NCBI RefSeq assembly: GCF_002563675.1
Contig: NZ_PDJC01000001.1
Span: 620,001-684,000 of the forward strand
Length of the DNA stretch: 64,000 nt
Direction: 5' to 3'
Source of the DNA: Propionicimonas paludicola
GTDB lineage: Bacteria; Actinomycetota; Actinomycetes; Propionibacteriales; Propionibacteriaceae
A program made the position numbers and the translations under genes. Positions within the stretch are counted from its first letter, which is position 1. The number at the start of each line of letters is the position of its first letter. The notes under the pieces are model-generated. The model was not told the origin of the DNA, searched no databases, and saw only the letters and a program-made list of their open reading frames with translations. Shown piece after piece: positions 34,570-44,071 of this stretch.

Positions 34570-35093
34570 CGAAGGTTCTCCTGGTCGTCGACGGTGGTGG
34601 GCTCGGCGGCGGCGAACAGCCAGGCGTCGAGGGCGAAAACGGAGGTGGGGCGCCAGATCGTCCAGACGCCGAGGAGGAGCAGCCCGACGTCGCGGGCGAC
34701 CTCGAGCGGGTACTGGGTCTGGCTCGGATCGACCGCCCCGCCCGGGGCGAAGCAGCCGCAGTCGATCGAAATGCCGCGCACCCACACCGAGATGATGCCG
34801 ATGATGAAGGCCAGCATCAGGGCCGAGCCGAGCACGGCGGCGATCCGCGTGAAGGTGCCGGTGACCAGCATCAGGCCGATCACGATCTCGACGATCGGCA
34901 ACGCCGTGCCGACCAGCCAGGTGATCTCGAAGGGCAGCAGCTTGTAGGCGCGGACCGAGTTGATGGCGGCATCGATCGAGGTGATCTTGAGCGCGCCGGC
35001 GATCATCAAAGTGAGTCCCAGGACCAGCCGGGCGACCAAGGTCACCCAGCGCTGCCAGCCCTTCTTCGGCCCGGCTGTGGCCTCTTCACGCAC
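34566..35093 (-). CDS. MauE/DoxX-like integral membrane protein
   Basis: The protein has 175 residues and about four hydrophobic segments. The loop SIDCGCFAPGG carries a CxC motif seen in MauE-type proteins. Such proteins are thought to hand electrons or oxidising equivalents to partner thioredoxins. Coupling to the DsbA-like gene supports a redox relay across the membrane, replacing DsbB or VKOR. Confidence 0.8.
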   Translation of the reverse strand: MREEATAGPKKGWQRWVTLVARLVLGLTLMIAGALKITSIDAAINSVRAYKLLPFEITWLVGTALPIVEIVIGLMLVTGTFTRIAAVLGSALMLAFIIGIISVWVRGISIDCGCFAPGGAVDPSQTQYPLEVARDVGLLLLGVWTIWRPTSVFALDAWLFAAAEPTTVDDQENLR

Positions 35094-35152
35094 CCGGTCA
35101 GTATAGGGGGACGCCTCTGTGTGAAGCCGGGTCCGGCTAGGCTTGGATAGTT

Positions 35153-36499
35153 ATGAGTCGAACCCACGCAGAGATCGTCAACGCTCTCCAGTCCCGCTGG
35201 CCGGAGCACCAGGTCGGCCGCGGCCAGGAGCGCGTCCGCGCACTGTGCGATCTGCTCGGGTCGCCGCAGGACGCCTGCCCGGTGATTCTGATCACCGGCA
35301 CCAACGGCAAGGGCAGCACGGCCATCATGATCGACACACTGCTGCGGTCGCTGGGACTGCGGGTCGGACGCTACTCCAGCCCGCACCTGGTGAACCTGAC
35401 CGAGCGGATCTGCATCGACGGTGAGCCGATCGCCGACGACGTGTTCGACGAGCTCGTCGAACAGATCCAGCCGATGATCGACATCGTCGATGCGCAGCAG
35501 CTCGATGGCATCTCGCTGACCTTCTTCGAAGTGATGACCGCTCTTGCCTACGCCGCCTTCGCGGACGCGCCGGTGGACGTCGCCGTGGTCGAGGTCGGGA
35601 TGGGCGGCACCTGGGATGCCACCAACATCACCGATGCCGAGGTCGCCGTCGTGACCCCGATCGACTACGACCACACCGCCATTCTGGGCAGCACCCTGAC
35701 CGAGATCGCCATCGAGAAGTCCGGCATCATCAAGGCTGGCGCCAAAGCCGTGCTGGCCGCCCAGACCCCCGAGGCCGGGGCGGTGCTGCTGGCCCGCAGC
35801 TCCGAGGTGGGCGCTGAGGTTCGCCGCGAGGGGATCGAGTTCGGGCTGATCGAGCGGGCTCCTGCCGTCGGCGGCCAGGTGATCCGGGTCGAGACCGCGG
35901 ACGGACCGCTCGGTGACCTGCTGCTGCCCCTGTTCGGTGCCCACATGGCCCACAACGCCGCCCTGGCCGTGGCCGCCACCGAGGCCTTCCTCGGTGGGCG
36001 TCCGCTGCCGGCCGAGGTGATCGAGGAGGGCTTGGCCGCGGTGCGAGCACCGGCCCGCCTGGAGATCGTCCGGCGCTCGCCGACCGTGCTGCTGGACACC
36101 TGCCACAACCCGCACGGAGTCCGGGCGACCCTGGCTGCGCTGACCGAGTCGTTCGCCTTCTCGCCGCTGATCGTGGTGCTGGCCATGATGGCCGACAAGG
36201 ACGTTCCCGGTGTGCTGCAGGAACTGGCCGAGGAGGCCACCGTGGTGGTCTGCACCACGATTCCGGGTAGCTCGCGGGCACTGGGCGCGGTCGAGCTGGC
36301 CGAGACTGCCATCGGAGTCCTCGGCGATGACCGGGTCCGGGTCGCCGAAGAACTGCCCGAGGCGATCGAGATGGCCGTCCAGCTGGCCGATGAGGCCGGC
36401 CCGGGCGCCGGCATTCTGATCGCCGGCTCGGTGTACCTGGCCGGAGCGGCGCGGACGCTGTTGGCCAACTCGTCCACAGCTTCGGAAGCCGACGACTGA
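35153..36499 (+). CDS. folC: folylpolyglutamate synthase / dihydrofolate synthase
   Basis: The protein has 448 residues. The Mur-ligase-type P loop is TGTNGKGST, and VVEVGMGGTWDATN and DTCHNPHG are family signatures. It adds glutamate to dihydropteroate and folates. The gene is divergent from the MauE-like gene, with a 59-base gap, and ndk follows after 31 bases. Confidence 0.94.
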   Translation: MSRTHAEIVNALQSRWPEHQVGRGQERVRALCDLLGSPQDACPVILITGTNGKGSTAIMIDTLLRSLGLRVGRYSSPHLVNLTERICIDGEPIADDVFDELVEQIQPMIDIVDAQQLDGISLTFFEVMTALAYAAFADAPVDVAVVEVGMGGTWDATNITDAEVAVVTPIDYDHTAILGSTLTEIAIEKSGIIKAGAKAVLAAQTPEAGAVLLARSSEVGAEVRREGIEFGLIERAPAVGGQVIRVETADGPLGDLLLPLFGAHMAHNAALAVAATEAFLGGRPLPAEVIEEGLAAVRAPARLEIVRRSPTVLLDTCHNPHGVRATLAALTESFAFSPLIVVLAMMADKDVPGVLQELAEEATVVVCTTIPGSSRALGAVELAETAIGVLGDDRVRVAEELPEAIEMAVQLADEAGPGAGILIAGSVYLAGAARTLLANSSTASEADD

Positions 36500-36530
36500 T
36501 CGGCTGGTCGCTCCCGGTAGGGTTTCGGGC

Positions 36531-36947
36531 ATGACTGATCTTCAACGGACCCTGGTGCTGCTCAAGCCGGACGCCGTTCGTCGCGGGCTGGCCGGCACGA
36601 TCCTGGCCCGCTACGAGGCGAAGGGCCTGTCGCTGGTGGCCGCAGAGTTGCGCCACGTCGATGCCGCCCAGGCCGATGCGCACTACGCCGATCACGTGAA
36701 CCAGCCGTGGTACCCGCCGCTGCGCACCTACATCACCTCCGGTCCGCTGGTAGCCGTGGTGCTGGAAGGGCCGTCGGTGATCGAGGTGGTGCGCGGCCTC
36801 AACGGCGCCACCAACGGCATCGCCGCTACTCCGGGCACCATCCGCGGTGACTTCGCACTCTCCAATCGGGAGAACCTGGTGCATGCCTCCGATTCACCCG
36901 AGTCCGCAGCAAAGGAGATCGCGCTGTGGTTCCCGAACCTGGTGTGA
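36531..36947 (+). CDS. ndk: nucleoside diphosphate kinase
   Basis: The protein has 138 residues. LVLLKPDAVRRG opens the fold and the phosphohistidine lies in NLVHASDSPESA; RGDFAL precedes it. It balances nucleoside triphosphate pools. The next gene begins inside its last 22 bases. Confidence 0.96.
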   Translation: MTDLQRTLVLLKPDAVRRGLAGTILARYEAKGLSLVAAELRHVDAAQADAHYADHVNQPWYPPLRTYITSGPLVAVVLEGPSVIEVVRGLNGATNGIAATPGTIRGDFALSNRENLVHASDSPESAAKEIALWFPNLV

Positions 36948-38206
36948 CGCCGGACGTCCCGGAGACTCCGACATCGGGTTCACCGGTGCCGGAGAACCCA
37001 GCGACGGCAGGTCTGCCGCCGGTATCGCCAGTGGCCCCGGGTTGGCCGGACGCTCCGCAGGCTGCTCCGGGATGGCCGGGCACCGCGCCGGGCTACCCGC
37101 CTCCACCCGGTTGTCCGCCGCAGGCCGGCTACCCGCCGCAGGCCGGCTATCCCGTCCCACCGGACTATCCGCCGCCGGGGTATCTGTGGGGCGGCGGCCC
37201 GGTCGGCTATCCGGCAGGGCCGGGGGGTCAGGCTACGCCTGGTGACCAGTGGGCTGCCTACCAGCCGCCGTATCCGGCCGCTGAGCCTCCACGTCCGTCC
37301 GCGCTGCCGGTGGAACCGAAGGCCTTCCACGAGTTCTACCGCGCGCCGCGCTTCCGCTGGTGGAAGCCGCTGGCGGCGATCGCGCTTCTGGCGGCGGTGT
37401 GGTTCACAGTCTCGCTGGCTCTGGTCGGCGGGGCCATGGCCTACGACGTCGCGACCGGGAGGCTCTCCTCGGTCTGGGAGGCCATGACGAAGATGACGCC
37501 GTGGATGTTCACGGCCAACAATGTCAGCCTGGCCCTGTTCATCCCGATGGCGGTGCTCACCAGCTGGCTGGTGTACGGGCAGCGTCCGCGGTGGTTGACC
37601 TCGATCACCGGGGGCTTCCGCTGGGCGCTGTTCTGGCAGTTCGCGCTGATCGCCGTGGTGCCGTTGTCGATCTCTCTGCTGCTGGACGGGTTGGGTGACC
37701 TGACCTGGAACGCCGACTCGCTGTTCCTGATCGTGGCCATCGTGCTCACCACCCCGTTCCAGGCGGCCGGTGAGGAGTACATGGCCCGCGGCCTGCTGGC
37801 CCGCTCGGTCGGCTCCTGGTTCGCCAATCGCTGGCTCGGTTTCGCGGTGGCGACGGTGGTGTCCTCGCTGGTCTTCATGGGAATGCATGTGGCCGGTGAT
37901 CCGTGGCTCAACCTGTTCTACTTCTCCTTCGGCGTGATCGCCTGCGTGGTCACCTGGCGCACCGGCGGGCTGGAGGCCGCCATCGCCCTGCATGTGGTGA
38001 ATAACCTGATCGGGGAAATCAGCCTGCCGTTCGGGGCGTTGGAACACATGATGGATCGGCAAGCCGGCGTGGCCGGACCGGGCGTCCTGATCCAGATCAG
38101 CATGATCGCGGTCGTCGGTGCGTTGATGTGCTGGTGGGCTCGCCGCCGCAAGCTCAGCACGACTGCGGCCCCGTTGGCCGATGTTGCGACTTCCGAGTTA
38201 TCCTGA
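36926..38206 (+). CDS. CPBP-family intramembrane metalloprotease with proline-rich N-terminus
   Basis: The protein has 426 residues. About 130 N-terminal residues are Pro/Gly/Tyr-rich (repeated PPxAGYP units), followed by roughly eight membrane segments. The family motifs are AAGEEYMARGLLARS (EExxxR), FMGMHVAG and ALHVVNNL. Family members cleave within membranes or process small proteins; the substrate here is unknown. The GTG start at 36926 overlaps ndk, which suggests coupled translation. Confidence 0.82.
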   Translation: MVPEPGVTPDVPETPTSGSPVPENPATAGLPPVSPVAPGWPDAPQAAPGWPGTAPGYPPPPGCPPQAGYPPQAGYPVPPDYPPPGYLWGGGPVGYPAGPGGQATPGDQWAAYQPPYPAAEPPRPSALPVEPKAFHEFYRAPRFRWWKPLAAIALLAAVWFTVSLALVGGAMAYDVATGRLSSVWEAMTKMTPWMFTANNVSLALFIPMAVLTSWLVYGQRPRWLTSITGGFRWALFWQFALIAVVPLSISLLLDGLGDLTWNADSLFLIVAIVLTTPFQAAGEEYMARGLLARSVGSWFANRWLGFAVATVVSSLVFMGMHVAGDPWLNLFYFSFGVIACVVTWRTGGLEAAIALHVVNNLIGEISLPFGALEHMMDRQAGVAGPGVLIQISMIAVVGALMCWWARRRKLSTTAAPLADVATSELS

Positions 38207-38240
38207 AATCCTGCGGCAATTTCGCTGACGAAGGTACGAG

Positions 38241-38921
38241 ATGACTAACGATGTGCTGAGTGCGGTCGACGCTGCAACCGGACTGAAGTGGCTGCGGGCT
38301 CGGATCCGCGCCCGAACCGGCCGGACCCTGGTGGGGATCGACGGTGTCGACGGTGCCGGAAAGACGACATTCGCCGACGATTTGGCGACCATGTTGCGCG
38401 AGTCGGGCCTCGAGGTGATTCGCATTTCGATGGACGACTACCTCAACCCGCAGTCACGCCGTTACGCCCAGGGCCGGGCGTCCGCGCAGGGCTTCTTCGA
38501 GGACAGCTACGACTACGAGCGGTTCACCGACGATGTGCTGGAGCCGCTGGCTCAGGACGGCTGCGGTCGCTACCGCACTGCGTCCTACGACCTGAACTCG
38601 GAGACCGAGGTCAAGTCGCCGTGGCGAATCGCCCCCGATGATGCGGTCGTGGTGATCGACGGCATGTTCATTCACCGCAATGAACTCTGTCGGCAGCCCG
38701 GACGCAAGGTCTGGGACATCTCGGTGTGGCTGGAAGTGCCGTTCGAGACCTCCTTCGAGCGGGCCTCCGAGCGTGACTCCAAGCTGGGCGCAGATCCCGA
38801 GGATCCGCGCAACGCCCGGTACTACCAGGGTCAGCTGCTCTACCTGCGTTCCTGCGATCCGGCCAAGCGGGCCGACCTGGTGGTCGACTACGCCGCGCCG
38901 CACCAGCCGCTGGACGACTGA
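38241..38921 (+). CDS. uridine kinase-like P-loop kinase
   Basis: The protein has 226 residues. Walker A is GVDGAGKTTFADD, and VVVIDGMFIHRNEL and ISVWLEVPFETSFERA fit the uridine kinase/phosphoribulokinase-like family. The substrate is probably a nucleoside or similar small molecule. ATG at 38241 follows GAAGGTACGAG. Confidence 0.8.
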   Translation: MTNDVLSAVDAATGLKWLRARIRARTGRTLVGIDGVDGAGKTTFADDLATMLRESGLEVIRISMDDYLNPQSRRYAQGRASAQGFFEDSYDYERFTDDVLEPLAQDGCGRYRTASYDLNSETEVKSPWRIAPDDAVVVIDGMFIHRNELCRQPGRKVWDISVWLEVPFETSFERASERDSKLGADPEDPRNARYYQGQLLYLRSCDPAKRADLVVDYAAPHQPLDD

Positions 38922-38999
38922 GCGTCCACCGACGCCAGGATTGTGCTTAGCCGGGCCCGGCTACGCCCTGACCCGACGATTGCATAGGCTGAGCGAACT

Positions 39000-40937
39000 A
39001 TGAGCGCCCACGTGACGTCCCTGTATCCGCGGCTGGAACCGCTGCTGGCCCAGGTCAGCAAGCCGGTGCAGTACATCGGCGGCGAGGTGAACTCGGTCAC
39101 CCGTGACTTCGACACCGCCGAGGTGCGCTGGGTGCTGATGTACCCCGACGCCTACGAGGTGGGCCAGCCGAACCAGGGGATGGCGATCCTCTACGAACTG
39201 CTCAACGAGCCCGACTGGATGCTCGCCGAGCGCAGCTTCTCGATCTGGCCGGACCTGGCTGCGCTGATGCGCCGGGACGGCGTGCCCCAGTTCACCCTGG
39301 AGAACCACCTGCCGATCAAGGCCTTCGACCTGATCGGGGTGAGCTTCTCCACCGAGCTCGGCTACACCAATCTGCTCGAAGCCCTCGATCTGGCCGGCAT
39401 CCCGCTGCACAGCGCCGATCGCGGCGAGGACGATCCGCTGGTGATCGCCGGTGGCCACGCCGCCTTCAACCCCGAGCCGATCGCCGACTTCATCGACGCC
39501 GCCGTGCTCGGTGACGGCGAGGAAGCGTCGATGCGGATCTCGGAGCTGGTCCGATCCTGGAAGCTCTCCGGACGTCCGGGCGGACGCGACGGCTTGCTCG
39601 ACCAGCTGGCCCAGCGCGGTCTGGCCTACGTGCCGTCCCGCTACCAGGTCAGCTACGGCCCCGACCACGCCATCGCCGCGGTGCAGGCCCGTCCGGGGAT
39701 CCCCGCACGGGTGCGCAAGCACACCCTGATGGAACTGGACGAGTGGCCCTACCCGGCCAAGCCGATCGTGCCGCTGGCCGAGACCGTCCATGAGCGCTAC
39801 TCGGTGGAGATCTTCCGCGGCTGCACCCGGGGCTGCCGGTTCTGCCAGGCCGGGATGATCACCCGTCCGGTGCGGGAGCGGAACATCCAGACCGTCGGCA
39901 AGATGGTCGAGGCCGGGCTGGCCGCCACCGGGCTGGAAGAGGTCGGCCTGCTGAGCCTGTCGAGTGCCGACCACTCCGAGATCGGCCCGATCACCAAGCA
40001 GCTGGCCGAGCGCTACTCCGACAGCTTCGTCTCGCTGTCGCTGCCGAGCACCCGGGTGGACGCCTTCAACATCGACCTGGCCGCCGAGCTGAGCCGCAAT
40101 GGCCGCCGCTCCGGCCTCACCTTTGCTCCCGAGGGCGGCACCGAGCGGCTGCGCAAGGTGATCAACAAGATGGTCACCGAGGACGACCTGATCCACACCG
40201 TGGCGGCCGCGTTCGGCGCCGGCTGGCGGCAGGTGAAGCTCTACTTCATGTGCGGCCTGCCCACCGAGACCGATGAGGACGTGGTGGCGATCGCCGGCAT
40301 GGCCGCCCGGGTCATCGAGGAGGGCCGCCGGGCAGCTGGCACTCGAGACGTCCGGTGCACGATCAGCATCGGCGGCTTCGTCCCCAAGTCACACACGCCA
40401 TTCCAGTGGGCCGCCCAGGCGGACCCGGAGACGATCGACCGGCGGCTGCGCCTGCTGCGCGAGAAGGTGCGCGAGGATCGCCGCTTCGGTCGGGCGATCT
40501 CGGTGCGCTACCACGACGGCAAGCCGGGCATGATCGAGGGCCTGCTCAGCCGTGGCGACCGTCGGGTCGGCGCGGTGATCGAGCGAGTCTGGCGCTCCGG
40601 CGGCGTGATGGACGGCTGGAGCGAGCACTTCTCCTTCGACCGCTGGGTGGCCGCCGCCGAGGCTGAGCTGGCTCCGCACGGCATCGACCTGGAGTGGTAC
40701 ACCACCCGGGAACGTCCGGTCACCGAGGTGCTGCCCTGGGATCACCTGGACGCCGGGCTGGACCGCGACTGGCTGTGGCAGGACTACAGCGATGCCATCG
40801 CCGGGGCCGGCGTGGACGACTGCCGCTGGTCGGGCTGCTACGACTGTGGGGTCTGCCCCGAACTCGGCACCGAGATCCAGATCGGGCCGACCGGACGGTC
40901 TCTCTTGCCGCTGACGGTGGTCCAGCACTCCGCCTGA
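39000..40937 (+). CDS. TIGR03960-family B12-binding-type radical SAM protein
   Basis: The protein has 645 residues. After an N-terminal B12-binding-like domain the radical SAM cluster motif is RGCTRGCRFCQAGMI (CxxxCxxC), and FAPEGGTERLRKVINK is a family signature. The C-terminus has a cysteine-rich element (WSGCYDCGVCPELG). Its exact reaction is not known. It normally stands beside or is fused to a TIGR03936 protein; here that partner lies 5.4 kb downstream at 46325. Confidence 0.88.
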   Translation: MSAHVTSLYPRLEPLLAQVSKPVQYIGGEVNSVTRDFDTAEVRWVLMYPDAYEVGQPNQGMAILYELLNEPDWMLAERSFSIWPDLAALMRRDGVPQFTLENHLPIKAFDLIGVSFSTELGYTNLLEALDLAGIPLHSADRGEDDPLVIAGGHAAFNPEPIADFIDAAVLGDGEEASMRISELVRSWKLSGRPGGRDGLLDQLAQRGLAYVPSRYQVSYGPDHAIAAVQARPGIPARVRKHTLMELDEWPYPAKPIVPLAETVHERYSVEIFRGCTRGCRFCQAGMITRPVRERNIQTVGKMVEAGLAATGLEEVGLLSLSSADHSEIGPITKQLAERYSDSFVSLSLPSTRVDAFNIDLAAELSRNGRRSGLTFAPEGGTERLRKVINKMVTEDDLIHTVAAAFGAGWRQVKLYFMCGLPTETDEDVVAIAGMAARVIEEGRRAAGTRDVRCTISIGGFVPKSHTPFQWAAQADPETIDRRLRLLREKVREDRRFGRAISVRYHDGKPGMIEGLLSRGDRRVGAVIERVWRSGGVMDGWSEHFSFDRWVAAAEAELAPHGIDLEWYTTRERPVTEVLPWDHLDAGLDRDWLWQDYSDAIAGAGVDDCRWSGCYDCGVCPELGTEIQIGPTGRSLLPLTVVQHSA

Positions 40938-40960
40938 GCCCGCCGCCGGCTCGCGGTCGG

Positions 40961-42070
40961 TCAGCTGGGGTTGGTGGCGCGGTTTGGCGAGTTGATGCCG
41001 AGTCGGGTGGCCGTGTCGTGGGTGAACAGCATGTTGCCGAAGTCTTTGCGTGCCTGGTTCAGGAGTTCGGGCTCTTGGGTTTCGTAGTAGGTGAGGGGTT
41101 CGCTGTACCAGGGTCCGAGGTCTGTGGCTTGGACGAGGTAGTGGGTGTTGTCGAGTCGGGTGGTGTTCCAGTTGTCCAGGTTGTGGGCGTTGCTGAGGTG
41201 GGCGTCGGTGAGGATCTGAATGCCGCACGGGGTGGGGACGTACTGGGCCCACAGTTCGGGGTGGTGTCGATAGACCCGGTTGTCGTAGTCGGGCTGCATC
41301 GATAGGAAGTCGGACCAGCTGTGGTGGTGGAGCATGCCGTAGGCGAGGTCGTCGAGCGGTGCGGTGCGCATGGCGGCTCGTAGGGTGTCGATGATGGCGA
41401 CCCAGTTCTGTTCGGCCGGGCCGAGAGCCATCTCGGCGTAACCTGGAGCACCAACAGTCAGGTATCGGTACTGGTTGCGCTTCTGGTGCCTGGCCTGGGC
41501 TAGGCACACGGTGCTGGTGCGGGCCTCTGTGAGGATGGCAGACTTCGCTCCTTCGAGGTCGAACGGAAAGCTTGCAGTGAGGTTGAGGTTGACCAGGATC
41601 TGGTCGTCGCCGTCGGCAGCCCATTCGATCAGGTGGGTGAGGACTCGCTGGAACAGGGCAGGGTCGCCTGGCCAGGCGCCTCCGGTGTCTTGGCCTTCAC
41701 CTTGCTCCGGTCGGTAGGCGAGCCCCGCGCGCCAGTTCGGCAGGTTCTCGATCTTGCGTAGCCATGAAGGCCGGCCAACGGGTTTGGCCCCGGTGAGGGT
41801 GCCCTGGACCCCGGCGGCGGCGAGTTTCGCGGCGAGTTCCTCGAGGGCGGGCCTCATCTCGCGGGGCATTCCGTCGGTCTCGAGCATCCAGCCATCCGGC
41901 CCGGGGAACCACACGCCCCTGGCCGGAAACTCGCCGTCGTACTCGGGAATCAACTCGTTCAGAGTGTCGCCGTCGACCACGTCCTCGGTGACCAAGAGCA
42001 GCAGGTTCTCTCCCTGCCCACCACTGATCGCCCGCGCCGAGCGCGCGATGCCCTTCCAATCAATCTCCAC
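40961..42070 (-). CDS. hypothetical protein, 369 aa
   Basis: I chose the GTG at 42070 (VEIDWKGIARSA); the frame is open far upstream but the codons there lose coding character. The N-terminus resembles a short domain (LLLLVTEDVVDGDTLNE). The C-terminal half is unusually rich in His, Asn, Thr and Tyr (YGMLHHHSWSDFLSM), unlike its neighbours, which suggests horizontal origin. No signal, membrane segment or known domain. It is convergent with the radical SAM gene. The region upstream holds a four-copy repeat. Confidence 0.55.
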   Translation of the reverse strand: MEIDWKGIARSARAISGGQGENLLLLVTEDVVDGDTLNELIPEYDGEFPARGVWFPGPDGWMLETDGMPREMRPALEELAAKLAAAGVQGTLTGAKPVGRPSWLRKIENLPNWRAGLAYRPEQGEGQDTGGAWPGDPALFQRVLTHLIEWAADGDDQILVNLNLTASFPFDLEGAKSAILTEARTSTVCLAQARHQKRNQYRYLTVGAPGYAEMALGPAEQNWVAIIDTLRAAMRTAPLDDLAYGMLHHHSWSDFLSMQPDYDNRVYRHHPELWAQYVPTPCGIQILTDAHLSNAHNLDNWNTTRLDNTHYLVQATDLGPWYSEPLTYYETQEPELLNQARKDFGNMLFTHDTATRLGINSPNRATNPS

Positions 42071-42151
42071 GGGCCCATCCTTGCCGGTGCGGCGGACGGC
42101 TGGGCTGGCGCGCGCGGCCTGTCCTGGTTCTGACCGTCGGAGTCGGGTCAA

Positions 42152-42314
42152 ACCCGAGAAAGGTCCCGATATCGGAGGCTTGGTCGGGGGGCCGGAGGTG
42201 CAACCCGATTTCGGTCCCGATCTGGGGAGTTGCGCAACCCGGATCGGGTACCAAAATCGGGTGTGAGCGGGGAGTGGTTCCGTGAGCGGCCCAGATCGGG
42301 GCCAAACTCGGGTG
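42152..42314. repeat. four copies of a ~22-bp element, two direct and two inverted
   Basis: Copies at 42152-42173 and 42202-42223 read AACCCGA....GGTCCCGAT. Copies at 42241-42263 and 42293-42314 are the same element reversed. The consensus is ACCCGAKTTTGGTCCCGATC. The last two also share the trailing CGGGTGTGAGC. They fill the gap (42071-42457) between the divergent hypothetical and SpoIID-type genes, where no protein is coded. Confidence 0.7.
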
Positions 42315-42457
42315 TGAGCTCGACGGGTGCGACTCTCGTTCTCTGCGCGGCGGTTGCGTGGGGGCGACTGGCCCTCGCGGCTCCTGTTGGTTGGCCGAAG
42401 GTGCCCCAGACCAGTTGATCGCGCGCGGCGACCCGCCGTGCGTGGCATGGTGGAGGG

Positions 42458-44035
42458 GTGCGTCCCTCTCATCCGGTTCGGTTGCTGCTCGCCCTGATCT
42501 GCTCGTTCGCCCTGGTCGGCTCGCTCTCGATGGCGACAGCCGTCCCGGCAGTTGCGGCGGCCGGCTACAAGCTCACCGCCGGCGGGACTCGGGTGACCAC
42601 CTCGGACAAGGCGGCCAAGCTCACCGTCACGGTGACCAAGGCAGGCAAGGCCGTGGCCAAGGCCACCGTGCTGCTGCAGTACCGCAAGGGCAACTCCTGG
42701 GCCACCGAGAAGAAGGTCACGGTGAAGCGGGGCAAGGGCTCGGTGTCGGTGAAGCATGCCGTCGGCGACCGGCGCTACCGGTTCAGCATCTCGGGAGTGG
42801 CCAGCGCGGAGTTCGTGGTGCGGGTGGTGCCGGCCAAGTTCACGATCAGCGGGTCCGGGGCCGGGCACGGGGTGGGGCTGTCCCAGTACGGCGCCTACCA
42901 ACTGGCGAGTAGCAGTCGGCTCACCACCGAGCAGATCCTCGAGCACTACTACACCGGGGCCTCTCTGAGCACGGCCAACAACAATCCCAGGACGGTGAAG
43001 GTGCAGGTCCTCGGCCCGCCGTCCGACTCCCGCAAGACCACCACGCTCACCATTGGCTCCGGCGGGTTCAGCGTGACCGGTGATGGCAAGCTGCTGAAGA
43101 CCTACCCGACCCCGGGCAAGGTAGCCATCGGTGTCAGTGGCTCCAAGGTCACGGCGAAGGTGACGCTGGCCAACGGCAAGGTGAAGAACCAGAACCTGCC
43201 ATCCAGCAGCCGGCTGACCCTCACCTGGACCGGCGGCCCGGTCACCGTTGACGGCGCACAGGGTTCCTACAAGGCCGGCAACCTGCAGGTCACGGTGCGC
43301 TCCGGACGTCCGAACGTGGTCAACGAGCTGGCCATGAACACCGACTACCTCTACGGCATCGACGAAATGCCGGCCTCGTGGGGTTCGGCCGCAGGCAAGG
43401 GAGCGGCGGCGCTGCGGGCCCAAGCAATCGTGGCCCGCACCTACGTGATCAAGCGAGTACTTGCGCTGAAGGACAGGTACTCCGGCGACGGACTGGGTGA
43501 CGTCGACCCCGCCTGCGACTGCCACGTCTTCGACGACCAGCGCAGCCAGAACTTCACCGGCTGGAAGAAGGCCGGGCCCACGGCCAGCAAGCCGTGGGTG
43601 GATGCGGTGAAGGCCACGATTCTCGGATCGGAGGTCCAGGTGTTGCGAGACCCCCTCAATGGGCTTGCCGAGACGCCGTTCTTCGCCTCGTCGGGCAAGG
43701 GTGGCGGCACGGCCAACAACGCCGACGCCTTCGGGACGCCCCCGCTGCCGTATCTGGTCTCGATCGCCGACCCGGCCTCCGCGTCCGCGCCCGGCAACCC
43801 CTATACGTCCTGGACGCGCACGCTCACTCAGGCGCAGCTGGCCACCGCGCTGGGCGTCACGGAACCGATTCGCTCGGCGACAGTGGCCGAGACCTATAGC
43901 GGTGGGCTGGTGAAGACGATCAGCTACACCACGGCGTCCGGTGCCCAGGTCCTCCTGCCATCCCGGACCTCCGAAGCCTGGCGGACCCGGCTGGGCCTGC
44001 CCGGAGCCTGGGTCAGCAAGATCACCGGGAAGTAG
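42458..44035 (+). CDS. secreted SpoIID/LytB-domain protein
   Basis: The protein has 525 residues. A signal peptide (LLLALICSFALVGSLSM) ends near residue 34. A beta-rich domain of about 90 residues precedes a SpoIID-like domain: SGSGAGHGVGLSQYGAYQLA near 130-150, YLYGIDEMPASW near 300 and ALRAQAIVARTYVIK near 322-336. SpoIID proteins are lytic transglycosylases acting on peptidoglycan; non-sporulating actinobacteria use relatives in cell-wall turnover. GTG start preceded by GGTGGAGG. Confidence 0.82.
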   Translation: MRPSHPVRLLLALICSFALVGSLSMATAVPAVAAAGYKLTAGGTRVTTSDKAAKLTVTVTKAGKAVAKATVLLQYRKGNSWATEKKVTVKRGKGSVSVKHAVGDRRYRFSISGVASAEFVVRVVPAKFTISGSGAGHGVGLSQYGAYQLASSSRLTTEQILEHYYTGASLSTANNNPRTVKVQVLGPPSDSRKTTTLTIGSGGFSVTGDGKLLKTYPTPGKVAIGVSGSKVTAKVTLANGKVKNQNLPSSSRLTLTWTGGPVTVDGAQGSYKAGNLQVTVRSGRPNVVNELAMNTDYLYGIDEMPASWGSAAGKGAAALRAQAIVARTYVIKRVLALKDRYSGDGLGDVDPACDCHVFDDQRSQNFTGWKKAGPTASKPWVDAVKATILGSEVQVLRDPLNGLAETPFFASSGKGGGTANNADAFGTPPLPYLVSIADPASASAPGNPYTSWTRTLTQAQLATALGVTEPIRSATVAETYSGGLVKTISYTTASGAQVLLPSRTSEAWRTRLGLPGAWVSKITGK

Positions 44036-44071
44036 CAGCCCGCCGAACCGCGGCCGGACTAGCGTGGAGCC

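Noticed and set aside
42071-43525. Upstream continuation of the 369-aa hypothetical frame
   Set aside because: It runs through the repeat cluster and antisense to the SpoIID gene, so the open frame beyond 42070 is not taken as coding.
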